Below the pieces are notes generated by a model. It did no database searches and had not been told where the DNA came from. It saw nothing but the letters and a program-made list of their open reading frames with translations. Shown here one piece after another: positions 11,248-22,048 of a stretch of 64,000 bases of DNA (the first letter of the stretch is position 1; the number at the start of each line of letters is the position of its first letter). This DNA comes from Edaphochlamys debaryana. Taxonomy: Eukaryota > Chlorophyta > Chlorophyceae > Chlamydomonadales. The DNA lies in NCBI GenBank assembly GCA_016858145.1, contig JAEHOE010000047.1, positions 720,253 to 784,252 on the forward strand, given 5' to 3'. Both the position numbers and the translations under genes were made by a program.

Positions 11248-11344
11248 CCGTCACGTCCGTTGACCATTTGCCCCTCGCCACCAACTCCCAAGATGTCTGA
11301 ACGGTGGGGTATCGGTAGGAGTACAGTGCCTGCCTCTGTTGACC

Positions 11345-11484
11345 TTACAGCAACCTCCATGCGGCCAACTTGCACATCCCTACGACATGCATGTCTCGAA
11401 CAGGCCGCCGCTTGGCCCCCACAATTTAACGCCGCATCACTCCCTCCACACATCGTGAAACCCCCGCAAGACCACGACCTTACA
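11345..11484 (-). terminator. candidate TGTAA poly(A) signals of the 12.1-kb gene
   Basis: TTACA on the plus strand at 11345-11349 and 11480-11484 reads TGTAA on the minus strand, 590-730 bases after the stop of the minus-strand gene. The tail-to-tail space 10866-12076 holds no other supported feature. Confidence 0.4.
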
Positions 11485-12076
11485 TGCAACCCATCGTATC
11501 GGCTCAACCATCACTAGCACTTGCCAATCACCAACAGCACTGGCCATATATGCATGTGCTCGATCTGCGAACTTGTCTGGAGCCTGTGTTTCTCACCCCT
11601 GCCCACCACACCGAAAGGACATGCCCCCCGCTGTACAGCCGCCCTAATGTACACCACTTTACGTACCGGCAGCGTCCTACGTACCGTCGCCCTCAAACAG
11701 CGCACTGAGATTGCAATCGCAGCAGCTCCCGCGCTTGCCCTGCTGCCGCACCACAAGTCCACACAGATTCAAGGAACGGTACGCGGACTGCTTCGTGGGC
11801 TCCCCACATCCCTGTCGCATAATGCACTGCCGAGCGCCACTGCTAGACATAAACAAGGATACAGCCATTGTTAGGTGCGCTTCACCCGGAATAGGCACGG
11901 CGGCTGGGGAACCACGGTCAAGGTCTGGACCTAACTCACCGCCTGGACCCTGCTGTACATGTCGAAACCCATTTCGCCCAATGAATGAAAAATGGGGTGG
12001 GAACCGCATACTACCAAACACCGTACCCGTCTGTCGCTAGCCATACTCTGTCGGCCCAATCCCCGGTCCTAGACCA

Positions 12077-12562
12077 CTACCGCCCTACCCCGGGTGCCGC
12101 CTGGGGCCCCTGGGGGGCAGGCGCCACGGGCACACCCATCACCGGCACTCCCATCACCGGCGCTCCGCCCGCCGGCACCCCCGCGTAAGGCGCTGTCGAC
12201 GCCGGTGCCGCCCCAGCCGCGGGGTAGGCTGGCTGGCCGGGGTAGCCGGGCTGGCAGCAGGCGGGTTGTGGGTGGTAGGCGGGCTGCGGGTAGTTGGGCT
12301 GAGGGTTGGCGGGCTGGGGGTAGCCAGGGGGCGCCACTTGCGGGTACGCCGCGTGGGCCCCGGGCGCCGTGGGAACCGGGGCCGGCGCGTAGTTGGGGCG
12401 AGGTTGGGGTTGGGGTTGGGGTTGGGGTTGGCGAGGCTGGCCCAGCAGCTCGTTCTGCGCTTGCCCCATCATGCGGTCGACCGTGTGCACCGCCGGCTCC
12501 ACAACGCCGACGACCTCGCGCGGGAAGTTCGCCACGGCCTTGAAAAAGTCCTTCAGTCCCAT
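12077..12562 (-). CDS. small Pro/Gln/Tyr-rich protein with N-terminal PRE-VV motif
   Basis: A single open exon of 161 residues from an ATG with normal context. Residues 1-35 form a compact, partly amphipathic segment that includes NFPREVVGVVEP and VDRMMGQ. Residues 43-56 are a Pro-Gln dipeptide run. The rest is Pro/Ala/Tyr-rich, with repeated YPQP, GYPGQP and VMGVPVMGVP motifs typical of flexible YP-rich tails. No signal peptide or membrane span is evident. The N-terminal PRE motif resembles that of the 95-residue protein at 21565-21852, suggesting a small family. I do not recognise the gene and no function is assigned. Lack of introns and a composition-driven frame reduce confidence slightly. 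Confidence 0.68.
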   Translation of the reverse strand: MGLKDFFKAVANFPREVVGVVEPAVHTVDRMMGQAQNELLGQPRQPQPQPQPQPRPNYAPAPVPTAPGAHAAYPQVAPPGYPQPANPQPNYPQPAYHPQPACCQPGYPGQPAYPAAGAAPASTAPYAGVPAGGAPVMGVPVMGVPVAPAPQGPQAAPGVGR

Positions 12563-13589
12563 TTTCGCGCGGAGAGCTAGCCCCGGTGCTGCGCGGCGCG
12601 TCTCAGAAGATGTGCTTGCTTGGCACAGGTGACGGAGAGCGATTGTTCCCCGCGCTAGTGTTTAAGCAGCGTTTAATCAGTCTAGAGGTGAGAGGCTCCG
12701 TGTTGCGCTGCGTAGAAGGGTGGTAAGCTGGCGTCAAGTTGGTAAGGTCCACTCGAGCGCAAGCAGGCTGTGTAGTGAGTGGCAGTGCTATGTATTGCTA
12801 TGTTCTAAACGCTAGTGAAGTAGTCTCTCGATGCAGATGGTCAGCGACAGGTGCCGGCAGGTGCAGGGTTCGGCACGCAAGTGAGCCGCGGCCCCGCCCG
12901 TGCCCGCGCGACTTCCGCGGAACTCCCCCCCCTCCCCCCGCCTTCATAGTTGAGGAATCTTCTTGCCCCGGAGCTCACCCCACCACGACCATTCGCCCCC
13001 AACGATGAGGATGGCGCCCTTCAGCCAGCACATGCAACAATTACGAGACCAAGGCACCGTCTCCTTTACCCGCTTTACCCCTCGCCAAAGCGTGTTGGGT
13101 ATCGCAGCTGTCGTCACGACGCGACGGACGTCACGGCCTGGCAGGGCGGACTCTCAAATGTGGTGCGCGGGAAAGGACCTTTTCCTGGTTTGGCACGCCC
13201 ACCCGCCTTCCCCTCTCCTGCTGTTGTAGACCGCTACATGTAACACCATGGCTGACGGTGGCCAGGCCTCTTTGACGCCGTGACCGGTGCCACGGGTGTA
13301 TGGCCGATGGCTTTCAACTGCCACAACGCGCTACGAGCGCTGCTATTCCCTCTCTGTGCTGTGTATACCATAGTATCGCGCTCTGACGAAGAACATGTCT
13401 TAGTGAGTTGCTCGCTCGAGCTTAGGATGCATCACTGGCGTGGCAGTCTCCAGCACGCTGACTATGCCCTCAGCGATGAGCTAGACATCATTGGACCGGT
13501 CTAGCATCACTTGCGAGGGTTTGCGGCTGTCTGGCGGAGTCGTGTTTTTGCGCTGGCAAGCCTGGAAGGCGCCTTGCAGCGCGCCCTTC
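12563..13589. other. intergenic region between divergent genes
   Basis: About 1 kb separates the minus-strand Pro/Gln-rich gene from the plus-strand membrane-protein gene. Both promoters should lie here, but I see no clear TATA box. No additional gene is supported. Confidence 0.4.
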
Positions 13590-16500
13590 ATGCGTCGTGG
13601 ACTTGGCGCTGATACCTTGCGGGCAAAGCTGTTCGCCACTGGCTTAGTGCTCTTGCTTGGCGTCGTGTGTCACTTGCGCGGGCCTCACTTGCGCGCCTTG
13701 GGCCACAGCCTTAAAGGTGCGCGTCTGCAGCCTGAACAGCACATTGCGGTCTAGATAGATAGGAGCTTGCTGAATTGTGCGGGCACTCCAGCCGGTGCTT
13801 ATTAGCTGCCTACCACCCACACACACCACGCGACGCCCCGCGCCCGCCCGACAGGTCCAGACCCGTTGGTGCGGCTCGACCCCCGCGCGGCCGGCCCGTG
13901 CCACCTCACGCACCATGCGGCCTCTACCTTGCCGCTGCGTGGGCCGGACGGGCCGGTTGTGGGGCACGCAACCATCTTCGTAGAGGGGCACCCGGGCGAG
14001 CCCGGGGGCGCCTTAGCCTCAGGACTGGGCCTCGCTGTGGACCTGACGCTGGGCCACCGCACGCCAGCGGGACTCGAGACAGCGCAGTCCGCCTTCTTCG
14101 CTCGAGGTATGAAACGCAGCCACCGATGCGAAATGGGGCAGAGCGCATGCGCACAGCGCGCTGTCCCACTGACCTGTTCCCTTGGCACCCATCCCACTCC
14201 CCTTGGCGCTTCTTGCTCCCCCCGCTCGTGCCCCCCCCCAGGGCCCAACGTCCGTATCTGGGTCGCCCCCACCGCCCCCGCCTCGTGCGCTCCGCCCTCG
14301 CCTCTCCCGGCCTCCTCGGCCTCCGCCCCTCCCGCCTCTCCCTCCTGGCCCAGCGCGCTCCTCTTCTCAGCCGACTGCTCCAGCCGCGCCGCCTCTCTGC
14401 GCCTGGACCTGCCGGCAGACGCATGGGGCTGCGCGGGACGCGGGCGGGCTCGGGTGTCGCCGGGCGTCGTTGACGGGGCTGCCGGAGACAGCAGCAGCGA
14501 CACGGGGCTTCTGGCGGGGCCCCGTTCCAGCCATGGCGGGGAGCAGCAGGACCGGAGCGTGGAGCGGAAAGAGGGGAGTCGGGAACGGGAGCCCCCGCCG
14601 CAGGAGCAGGAGCAGGGGGAGCAGCAGCAGCAGGAGGAGGTGGAGGAGGTGGAGGGGCAGCAGTACGGAGTGTTGTTCCTGGTGGTGGCTGTGGAGCTGG
14701 GCTCCGAGGTGAGCGGCGGGGGGGGGGGGGGGTCGGGTGCAGGTGGGGATTGAAGGCGTCATCAGCACAGGGATGCGTGGTCGAGTGCACACTGCCGAGC
14801 GGCGGTCGCGGTAGGCCTGGCCGCATGTTTAAGGGGTTGAGCGGGGTGTCTAGCAACAGAAAGAGAAGGGCGGCCCAGCGGAAGAGTTGCTTGGCCTTAC
14901 CCGATGCCGCCCTTGCCTCCGTCCCTTCCACCTTTCCCCACAGCCCTGCTCGCCTCCGTCCCTGACAGCCTACGCGGGGACCAGGCCCATGGCCGGCTCT
15001 GGCCCAGGCCCCGACTGCAGCTTCTTAACGCTCACCTACTTCTGCCGCCCCGGGGCATGCGCAAAGCCTGCTGTCTTGCCAGCTCACCGGCAGGGCTCAG
15101 CCGAGCCGTCGCCAGCGCTAGCCGTTGCCGCTGAGCCGGTGGCAGCTGGGGGTTCGCCGGAAGCTGACGCGGCTTCTGAGGCATCCTCGTACTGCCCGGA
15201 TGAGGCCCACATGGACTGCGGTGACGAGCACGAGCCTGTACGGCAAGATGCTGGTGGTCGAGCACGGGCCTCCCGGCAAACCGAGCTGGTCGCTACCGTA
15301 GCGGCGCTAGCTCAGGCGGTTGCAAGCGGCCGATGGTCCGCCGTTGTAGCCGTTGGCATCGCAGCCCTTGCTCTGGCCGTGGCCCTGCGCCGGGGCCTCT
15401 TGGCGGCAGCCTACCGGCCGCGTCCCGCCTCGCCCTCAGCCTCCTCCTGCGGAGCCCCGGACACGCCGCTGCTCAGCTTCCCGCACCTCCCCTTGCTGCG
15501 CACGCAGCCACAAAACCCAGCCACACCAGCGGCGGCAGCGTTCGAGAGTAGCGTTGGCTCGTCTAGGGCCGCGGACAGCTGCGGCCGGACCGCCGCGCCC
15601 AGCGCGGACTGGACCGGCCAGGCGCAGGCCCTGCCCGACGGCTGGAGCTCCGCCCCCGCGTCCCCTCGTGGCCGCCGGGAACTGAGCGCCTCGTCCCCCA
15701 CATGGTCCCGTGGGTCAGGGCAGGGGCAGGGGCAGGGCGGCGAGTGGGCTGCCTACCAGCGTGCGGCGTTCACCGCCACGCACGGAGCGGGCGGCGGGTC
15801 GCCTGGGGCCATGGCAGCCGCCGCCGGCGGCCCCGGCGCCCACCCGCCACGGTCCCCGGGGGAGAGCCCCAGCCGCGCCCGACGCGGGTCCTCGCCTGCG
15901 CCCTCGCCGCGCCGACGGCACCCGAACGCTGGCGGGGGGGCCTCCGCGGGTCCGTCCTCGCTTGCCCTAGCCCGGCGCACGGCGAGCCGGGCCAGGGGTG
16001 GCGGCGGCGGCAGCGTGGGTAGCTATAGCGGCAGCTGCCAGTCGTGCCCCTCGTCGCCGCGGGGTCGGGCTTCCTGTGCCGGCGGCCGTGCCGCCGCCGG
16101 CGGCACCTTCCGGCGGGCGGTCCCCGTCGGCGCCGCCAGCTGTGGTGGCGCCGCCACCGCGGCCCCGCAGCGTGACGGCGCCTTGGCGGGAGCAGCGGCG
16201 GTCAAGGCCGCGGCGCCGACGGCGCTTGGCGGGCAGGGGTATCTGTACGCGGACACTCCCATCGGTGGGGCCCGGCCTGACCTGAGCCGCAGCTACGTGG
16301 CGAGGGGCGGCGGCGACGGCGACGGCGGCAGCGACAGCAACCCACACGCGGCGGCGGCGGCAATACCATGCGGCCTCTCGCCGGGCCGGATCCCGGAGGC
16401 GGCGGACGAATCTGTCGACGCCAGCCCCGGCGGCGCCGAAGCAGCGGCGGCGGCAGCCGACGGAGCTGGGCCGTCAGCGGCGGCGCGCGACCATAAGGAA

Positions 16501-17517
16501 GCGACGGTGACGGCGGCGCTGGCGGCGGCGACAGCAGGGCTGGCGGAGGTGCCCAGACCGCAGGGCCTGGTGCGGTGCGAGACGGCACCGTCCAGACAGT
16601 ACTACACCCGGGCAGCACCCGCGGGGCCGGCCGAGGTGGTGGGCCCGATCTCGGGGCCGCCCAACGGCCCGGCGGTTCGGACCCTGGGCCCGCGCAGCCT
16701 GACGTCGCCCCGCGCGGGCCCGGGCAGGTCCCGTCTGGGCCTGATCCCGGGCAGCAGGCCCGACGGGACCCCGACGGGACCGTCGCCGCTGTGTCGCTCC
16801 GACCCCGTGCCCAACCTCCGGCCTTCTTCGGACGGCGCTACGCTCAACGTCGCCTCGGAAGCCGCCACCGCCGCGACGGCGGCGGCCAAGCCAGCAGCCC
16901 TCACACGGGCGTCAGCAGTCCGCCAGCAGTCCGCTGACAGCTCGTCGCCTTCACCTTCGTCAGCGCCGGCATCGGCACCGGCAGCAGTCAACCCGACTCG
17001 GAAGGCAGGGCCGGCGCTCTGGGCCCCGCCGCCGCCGCCCCTCTGCCCGCTGTCCACCGCCGCCGCCGCGGCCAAGGCGGTCGCCGCTGTCAGCGCCGCC
17101 GCCGCGGCCGCCAGAGGCCTCAACGACTGTGGCCCCACGGCTGCGCTCCTGCCCAAGGTCACCGCGGCAGCTGGTTCTGAGGTATCGGGAACTTCGTATC
17201 CTGGGCTGACGGACCGCCGTCTGACTCCGACCAGAGCCTCCGCGCGCCGCCAGGCGGCCCTTCGAGTGGTGACGGAGGGCCGGACGATAGAAGAAGAAGG
17301 GCCGGGGTCAGCGCGAGGCGGCGGCGGAGAGAGCCCCGACCGGGAACCTCTGCGTGACTCTGAGTCGGAGCGCGAGTGGGAGTGGGAGCAGCGCTGGCGG
17401 CGGCGCGCGGCAGCAGCAGCGCCGCCGCCGCCCGTGCCGCCGCCGCCGCGCCCGCCGCCGCCCAGCCCTGTGGGATCGAGCGGCCGCGGAAGTGGGCGCA
17501 CGGAGGAAGGCCGTTGA
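13590..17517 (+). CDS. signal-peptide, single-pass membrane protein with long disordered tail
   Basis: Four exons: 13590-13716, 13855-14106, 14242-14708, 14944-17517, all GT-AG with matching phase, giving 1139 residues. Exon 1 starts at the first in-frame ATG and encodes a basic start plus a hydrophobic core (FATGLVLLLGVV) ending near residue 27: a good signal peptide. Residues ~43-410 would be luminal or extracellular, with a VVGHATIFVEGHPGEPGG stretch, scattered cysteines and an acidic Glu/Gln run (~245-270). A hydrophobic span follows at ~413-432, then basic residues (RRG), so a type I topology is likely. The remaining ~700 residues, in one 2.57-kb exon, are Ala/Gly/Ser/Pro/Arg low complexity with a final poly-Pro run. 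Not recognised; a surface receptor-like or wall-linked role would be a guess. Intron 2 is in phase and stop-free, so it may be retained. Confidence 0.75.
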
Positions 17518-18882
17518 TGCTTGACGTTTCAGAGGTTTACTGGACCGACACCTAAAGCTTATAGACACTTGACCGATGACGGGGTCTTGGCAGTAATAAG
17601 ACGTACTAGGTGTGGGTCTGCCCATGCAAAGCAAGTCACCTGGCTTCAGAGGCGCTAGCAGGTATCAAACGGCGTAGGACTCGATTGTACCGCTTTGACG
17701 TACATATGGGATTCATTACTCTGGCCATGGCCAACATAAGCCAAGCGGGGGCCCAAGCGGGTTGCGGCCCGCCGGTCTTGCTGGTCCGGCTAAACAGGAG
17801 TTGCTGCAGGCATCGCACTGAGGATTGGCTCATCAGGACTGCGGCACTGTTTAGGGCCAGATTACGTAATTGGGTTCGTGCAATGTGAGCGCTGCGCTGG
17901 CATCAGTTGGTGGGTCCAATTCTTGCGCAATTGCTGCGCGCTATTGGGCAGATCAGGCCGAGGTGCCGTACCCTTACAGGGTCGAGGTGTGGTACTGGGG
18001 GGCTTCCGCATGCGGGGGGGCTCTGGACGATCACCTTTAATTGTGCTGCTGCAACTTGCATATCCTTCATTGTGGTTTCTGATGGGGGGCTGGCGATGGC
18101 TTCAGGTCTGATTGCAGTTTACGCCTGGGGCGCGCAAGTATTGCAGCATCTATCACTAAGTGTGGACGCGGATGTAATGTATCAGTTGCGCTATGGACGG
18201 GCAAGTCACGGGAGTTGAGCGAGGGAGGCTCTGGGACTTGCAAAGTGGGTAGCTGTACAGGCGGTTGTGCTAGCTGCGTCCGGACGCGTTTGGCGGCGGG
18301 GGAGGCGTCAGGGCGGATGTGACCGTGAAAGTTCATGCTCAACCTTGTGTCGCTCGTGTGCACTCGGTACCTCGCGCAGCGTCGTCGTGCGAAGCGCAGG
18401 ACATCTTTGGAACACCATTGTTGTGTGCGCCGTGCCGCCGAAGGTTCTGGGACCTCAAGGCTTGCCTCGAAGTACGCAACTTGCGGTGTGACGGAACGCC
18501 CGAACTCCAACCGCGGCCTCCGTACAAGTTTACGTCGGCCGGTTAGATAAACGGAGCCGGCAACAGGCAGACCAGTACTCCTGTCACCACATAGTCACAC
18601 GGACACCCCGCTCACTCCGAGCCGAGTACTTCCGCCACGCTGCCTTGCGACGGGTTGTGCCGATCCATCGGCACGTCCTGGCACGTCAAGTGTACAATCC
18701 TGCTAAGCAACGCCTGGGGAGTCAACAAAGCAGGTCAACGCCAAGGTAAGCACGTGAGGCAGCTGGCTTGCTTTGTCGGGCTGTGGGCCTCGGGGTTCAT
18801 GTCCGTGCGGCCTGATCAATTGCCGGGATGGTTGCACAGCAGTTCTGCAGATTGTCTGGAACGTGGCTGAGCCCTTGCCCAT
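17518..18882. other. 3' untranslated and intergenic region
   Basis: A TGTAA at 18173-18177 is the best poly(A) signal for the upstream gene, implying a ~660-base 3' UTR. Between it and the glycoprotein start at 18883 I see no supported gene. Confidence 0.4.
18173..18177 (+). terminator. TGTAA poly(A) signal of the single-pass membrane protein gene
   Basis: First TGTAA found after the stop at 17517. Confidence 0.4.
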
Positions 18883-20304
18883 ATGCCACAAACAGAACCG
18901 CATCGAGCCTGGGCTGCGGGAAGTCGCTCCGACATGACCCGCCGACCTAACATGCGCGCATGCACGCGGGCGCTCAGCTGCTGGCTAGCTCTGGCACTGT
19001 GGCTATCCGCTGTGGCTACGGACGTGGTGGCGACGCCCACGTATCCTCCACTGGCTCCAGAGCCGCACACCATGCCGACATTCCCCGATCCAACCGCCCC
19101 GCCATCGCCCGAGCCACCCTCGCCCGAGCCTCCTCTACAGCCTCCACCGTCGCCCTCACCTCCTCCGCCCAAGAACGGAAGAGGCCCGCAGCGGCTTAGC
19201 CCATCGCCCTCCCCACCGCCGCCGCCGCCCTTGGCACCCCTGCCCCCCACGGCACCGTCTCCTTCGCCACCCTCGCCCCTACCCCCGCCGGCGCCCTCGC
19301 CTCCGCGGCCGCCCAAGGTCGTCGCTGCGGGTGGCAAGGGCGGTAACGGAGGAGGCCAAGGCCGCCGACTGAGCGAACAGGACCCTCCATCCTACCCTCC
19401 GGCGCTCCCGCCGCCGGCCGTTCCGCACTCCATGCCCACGTCGCCAGACCCTCCCGCTCCGGTTCCGTCCTACCCGCCTTCACCTCCCCCCGTTCTGGAC
19501 CACGTGCCTTCGTCGCCCAGCCTCCCGCCGCCTTCTACCCCAGCCGTACCCTCGACGCCGCCTCCTCTCCTGCCCACCGCGCCGCCGCCCGCAGCCCCTG
19601 CGGACCCCTCAACACCGCCTCCCTTCGTGCCTACCGCGCCGCCGCCAGCCGCCCCTGCGGTCCCCTCGAGGCCGCCCCCTCTCGTGCCCAGCGCGCCGCC
19701 GCCCTCAGCCCCGGCCGTTCCCTCGACGCCGCCCCCATTGGTGCCCAGCGCGCCGCCGCCATCTCTGCCGCCGTCCCCGCCCCCATCCCCGCCCCCATCC
19801 CCGCCGCCATCCCCGCCCCCATCCCCGCCGCCGTCTCCGCCGCCATCTCCTCCCCCCTCTCTGCCGCCATCTCCTCCCCCCTCTCCGCCGCCATCCCCGC
19901 CGCCGTTTCCGCGACCATCTCCGCCCCCGTCGCCGCCCCCATCGCCACCCCCACCGTCGCCGGACCCTCCCTCGCCCTCTCCGCCAAAGGCCAAACCCGG
20001 CCAGAAGGCATCGCCCCCGCCTTCCCCGCCGCCTTCACCCCCGCCTTCGCCTCCACCCTCGCCACCGCCTTCGCCACCGTCTGTACCAGTGGCCCAACTT
20101 CCGTCCACTCCCCCGTCTGCGCCGCCCCCTTCGCCCCCTCCACCGCCGTCGCCCCCGCCCCCGCCCTCACCGCCCAAGGCCGGGGGTAACACCGGTGCTG
20201 GTGGGGGCAACGGCAAGAATGGCAGGAGGCGCCTTCAGGCCCAGGAGGAGAGGGGGCAGCGGCATGCCGTGCCCGCCAGGCGGCGCCGACGTTTTGCAGC
20301 TTAG
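18883..20304 (+). CDS. secreted hydroxyproline-rich glycoprotein (cell-wall type)
   Basis: One exon of 473 residues from ATG 18883. Starting at ATG 18934 or 18952 gives a tighter signal peptide (RALSCWLALALWLSAVATD, cleavage near the following Val-Ala-Thr). The mature chain is mostly Pro, Ser, Ala and Thr. It has four ~19-residue repeats around PSTPPPLVPTAPPP (nt ~19540-19765), then long (SPPP)n blocks typical of hydroxyproline-rich wall rods that are prolyl-hydroxylated and O-glycosylated. Non-proline islands end in basic motifs: GRGPQRLS, GQGRRLSEQD and NGRRRLQAQE, the last near the C-terminus. Similar RRL-type sites are common in volvocine extracellular proteins and may be processing sites. 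No globular pherophorin domain is visible, so it is a rod-only glycoprotein. Confidence 0.85.
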   Translation: MPQTEPHRAWAAGSRSDMTRRPNMRACTRALSCWLALALWLSAVATDVVATPTYPPLAPEPHTMPTFPDPTAPPSPEPPSPEPPLQPPPSPSPPPPKNGRGPQRLSPSPSPPPPPPLAPLPPTAPSPSPPSPLPPPAPSPPRPPKVVAAGGKGGNGGGQGRRLSEQDPPSYPPALPPPAVPHSMPTSPDPPAPVPSYPPSPPPVLDHVPSSPSLPPPSTPAVPSTPPPLLPTAPPPAAPADPSTPPPFVPTAPPPAAPAVPSRPPPLVPSAPPPSAPAVPSTPPPLVPSAPPPSLPPSPPPSPPPSPPPSPPPSPPPSPPPSPPPSLPPSPPPSPPPSPPPFPRPSPPPSPPPSPPPPSPDPPSPSPPKAKPGQKASPPPSPPPSPPPSPPPSPPPSPPSVPVAQLPSTPPSAPPPSPPPPPSPPPPPSPPKAGGNTGAGGGNGKNGRRRLQAQEERGQRHAVPARRRRRFAA

Positions 20305-20867
20305 GTACACAGATGCAGCTTAGTATTGCCTACCATGTACTGCTTGACGCTGTGTACCGGTAGAGGTTCTCCTTGGAAAGGCTCGAGGAAGCTGAGGTGT
20401 CCTTGCGGGCGCACGGCCCTCTCGTTGTGAACTGGGTCAGGCACTTAGGGGGGGAAGGGGGGGCAATTTACGGTGACAGGGCGGCGTGGGGAAGCATCAT
20501 GCATGGCCCTACGGGAGCAGGGAAGCATGAACGCGGAGGTAGGACGCTGCTATGCTTGATGAGTCAAGGCATGGAGGGATGGGCGGGCGGGGAAGCCGAG
20601 TGGGGTTGAGCGCCCCCTCCTTCTGTTGCGTAGGTCCGTCATCATAGTGAGGGTGCTTGGCAGGAATACCGTATAGAGCATCTTAAGACTGAAGTTTTGA
20701 CAGTGGATTGGTGGTATCAAGTAGCATGTGTGTACATGGTTGCGCATAACATTTGCCAAATTAGCCTGTGCATGTGTGAGGGGGTTGTCTAGGAGAGAGG
20801 TGCGTGGCTACCGCAGGGTGAACTTGCCACCTTCCGTGCTGAAGAATGTACCGACGCTGTTGGTTTG

Positions 20868-20872
20868 TGTAA
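20868..20872 (+). terminator. TGTAA poly(A) signal of the glycoprotein gene
   Basis: First TGTAA after the stop at 20304, about 560 bases downstream. Confidence 0.45.
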
Positions 20873-21319
20873 GTCTCTGATCTTTTTGATGGCGCCTTCC
20901 GCTCCCGCCCAGCGGCCCGCGGCGCCCAGCCGCCCAGCCGCGTCGGTTCAGAACAACCAGCCGCCACCCAGCGCAGACGGGAGTCCGGTTGCCACAGCCC
21001 GAGTTGCCGTACTAGACTGGTGCGGAATTTGTTTATGCCTGCGCGTGCTGCCCAGTGGAGGGAAAGGGGGTCAAGCGGAACTGCAGGCAGTCGTGGGCGG
21101 GTCCGGGGGCTGCGGGCGGGGCCATGGCAGCGAATGTGTGTCGCCCTGCCTGCCAGTGTCAACCCTACCTCCTGCGCAACAGACATAAGCCATAACCTAC
21201 TTGACGTGTTCAGTGGCGGCTAAGCCGCGACTCTGGGCCTGGCGCCCAGCGCTGTACCGCTGGGCCCAGCGCGCATCTACGAGCAGCTGTCGCCAACCGC
21301 GCGTCGCTGGGCGCCCGCA

Positions 21320-21325
21320 TATAAA
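21320..21325 (+). promoter_or_regulatory. TATA box of the 95-residue protein gene
   Basis: TATAAA in the context GCATATAAACTC, about 240 bases before ATG 21565. This is the clearest TATA box in the window. The stretch 20873-21319 upstream of it shows nothing else that I can support. Confidence 0.55.
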
Positions 21326-21564
21326 CTCTCCACTGGGGTGCTAGATTATAGCAACTAGACCATACACACACTCGCTAAAAAGGCGCAACCTAGGTGTACG
21401 CACTCAGACAGGCAGGCGAGTTACCGCGTCGCGCGCGAGTACGCAGGAGTACACCCCAAGGGTGCTCTCCCTTGACATTGCTTCATCCGTCACCGCAGTT
21501 GCTGGCATAAAGCAGCATCCCAACCGCGATCGTCAGTCCGTGAGGGTCCGTGTCGACTTCTGCC

Positions 21565-21852
21565 ATGGGTCTCCTCGGCGCCATTTCCCGCGGCGTGGGC
21601 TCCGCCGTGCAGGGCGGGTTGCACGCAGCTGGCGAGGGCATCGGCTATGTTGCTGACCTTCCCCGCGAGGCGGCCCGCGGTGTGGAGCATGGAGTCACTC
21701 GGGGCCCCGGTTTCGTGGTGGAGACGGCGGTGGCTGCACCCCAGGTGGTGGGCCGCGTCGTGAGCACGGCGGATGGGATGGCAACGGGCGTGGCGGTGGC
21801 GGGCATGGATGCGGTGCGGAGGGGCGCAAGCGGGGTCTCCAGGAGGCTGTGA
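21565..21852 (+). CDS. small Gly/Val/Ala-rich protein with duplicated PRE-VV motif
   Basis: An intronless 95-residue frame. The ATG sits in the strong context GCCATGG; an in-frame GTG upstream is ignored. The sequence alternates small and hydrophobic residues, with LPREAARGVEHGV (~32-44) and PQVVGRVVSTADGMATG (~60-76). The second resembles PREVVGVVEP...DRMMG of the protein encoded at 12077-12562. The C-terminus is basic (VSRRL). No clear membrane span is present; the pattern could form amphipathic helices. A TATA box lies upstream and a TGTAA at 22044-22048 downstream, so the locus has complete gene signals. Function is unknown. Confidence 0.7.
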   Translation: MGLLGAISRGVGSAVQGGLHAAGEGIGYVADLPREAARGVEHGVTRGPGFVVETAVAAPQVVGRVVSTADGMATGVAVAGMDAVRRGASGVSRRL

Positions 21853-22043
21853 GCCGGCAGGGGCAGAGGCCACGGGCCTTAGGTGCAGGCGTTCTTGGGC
21901 GGCGGGCGGGCAGTGAGGGGTTTAGGTTGGGGCGGATGGCGTCTGACGTTGGCGGGAGGGGGCCACGGAAGCAGGCAGAGCGCTCGGTGCTGGAGTGCAT
22001 GCAGAAGAGACATGCTTGACGCTCGTGAACTAACGACTACCGC

Positions 22044-22048
22044 TGTAA
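22044..22048 (+). terminator. TGTAA poly(A) signal of the 95-residue protein gene
   Basis: About 190 bases after the stop codon. Confidence 0.5.

Noticed and set aside
12395..12440. GGGTTG hexamer run resembling a telomere repeat
   Set aside because: It is the Pro-Gln coding run of the 12.1-kb gene, short, and not the TTTTAGGG type of chlamydomonadalean telomeres.
16000..17500. Minus-strand Ala/Arg-rich frames opposite the large exon
   Set aside because: Low-complexity antisense shadow. The plus strand has the phase-matched exon chain and signal peptide.
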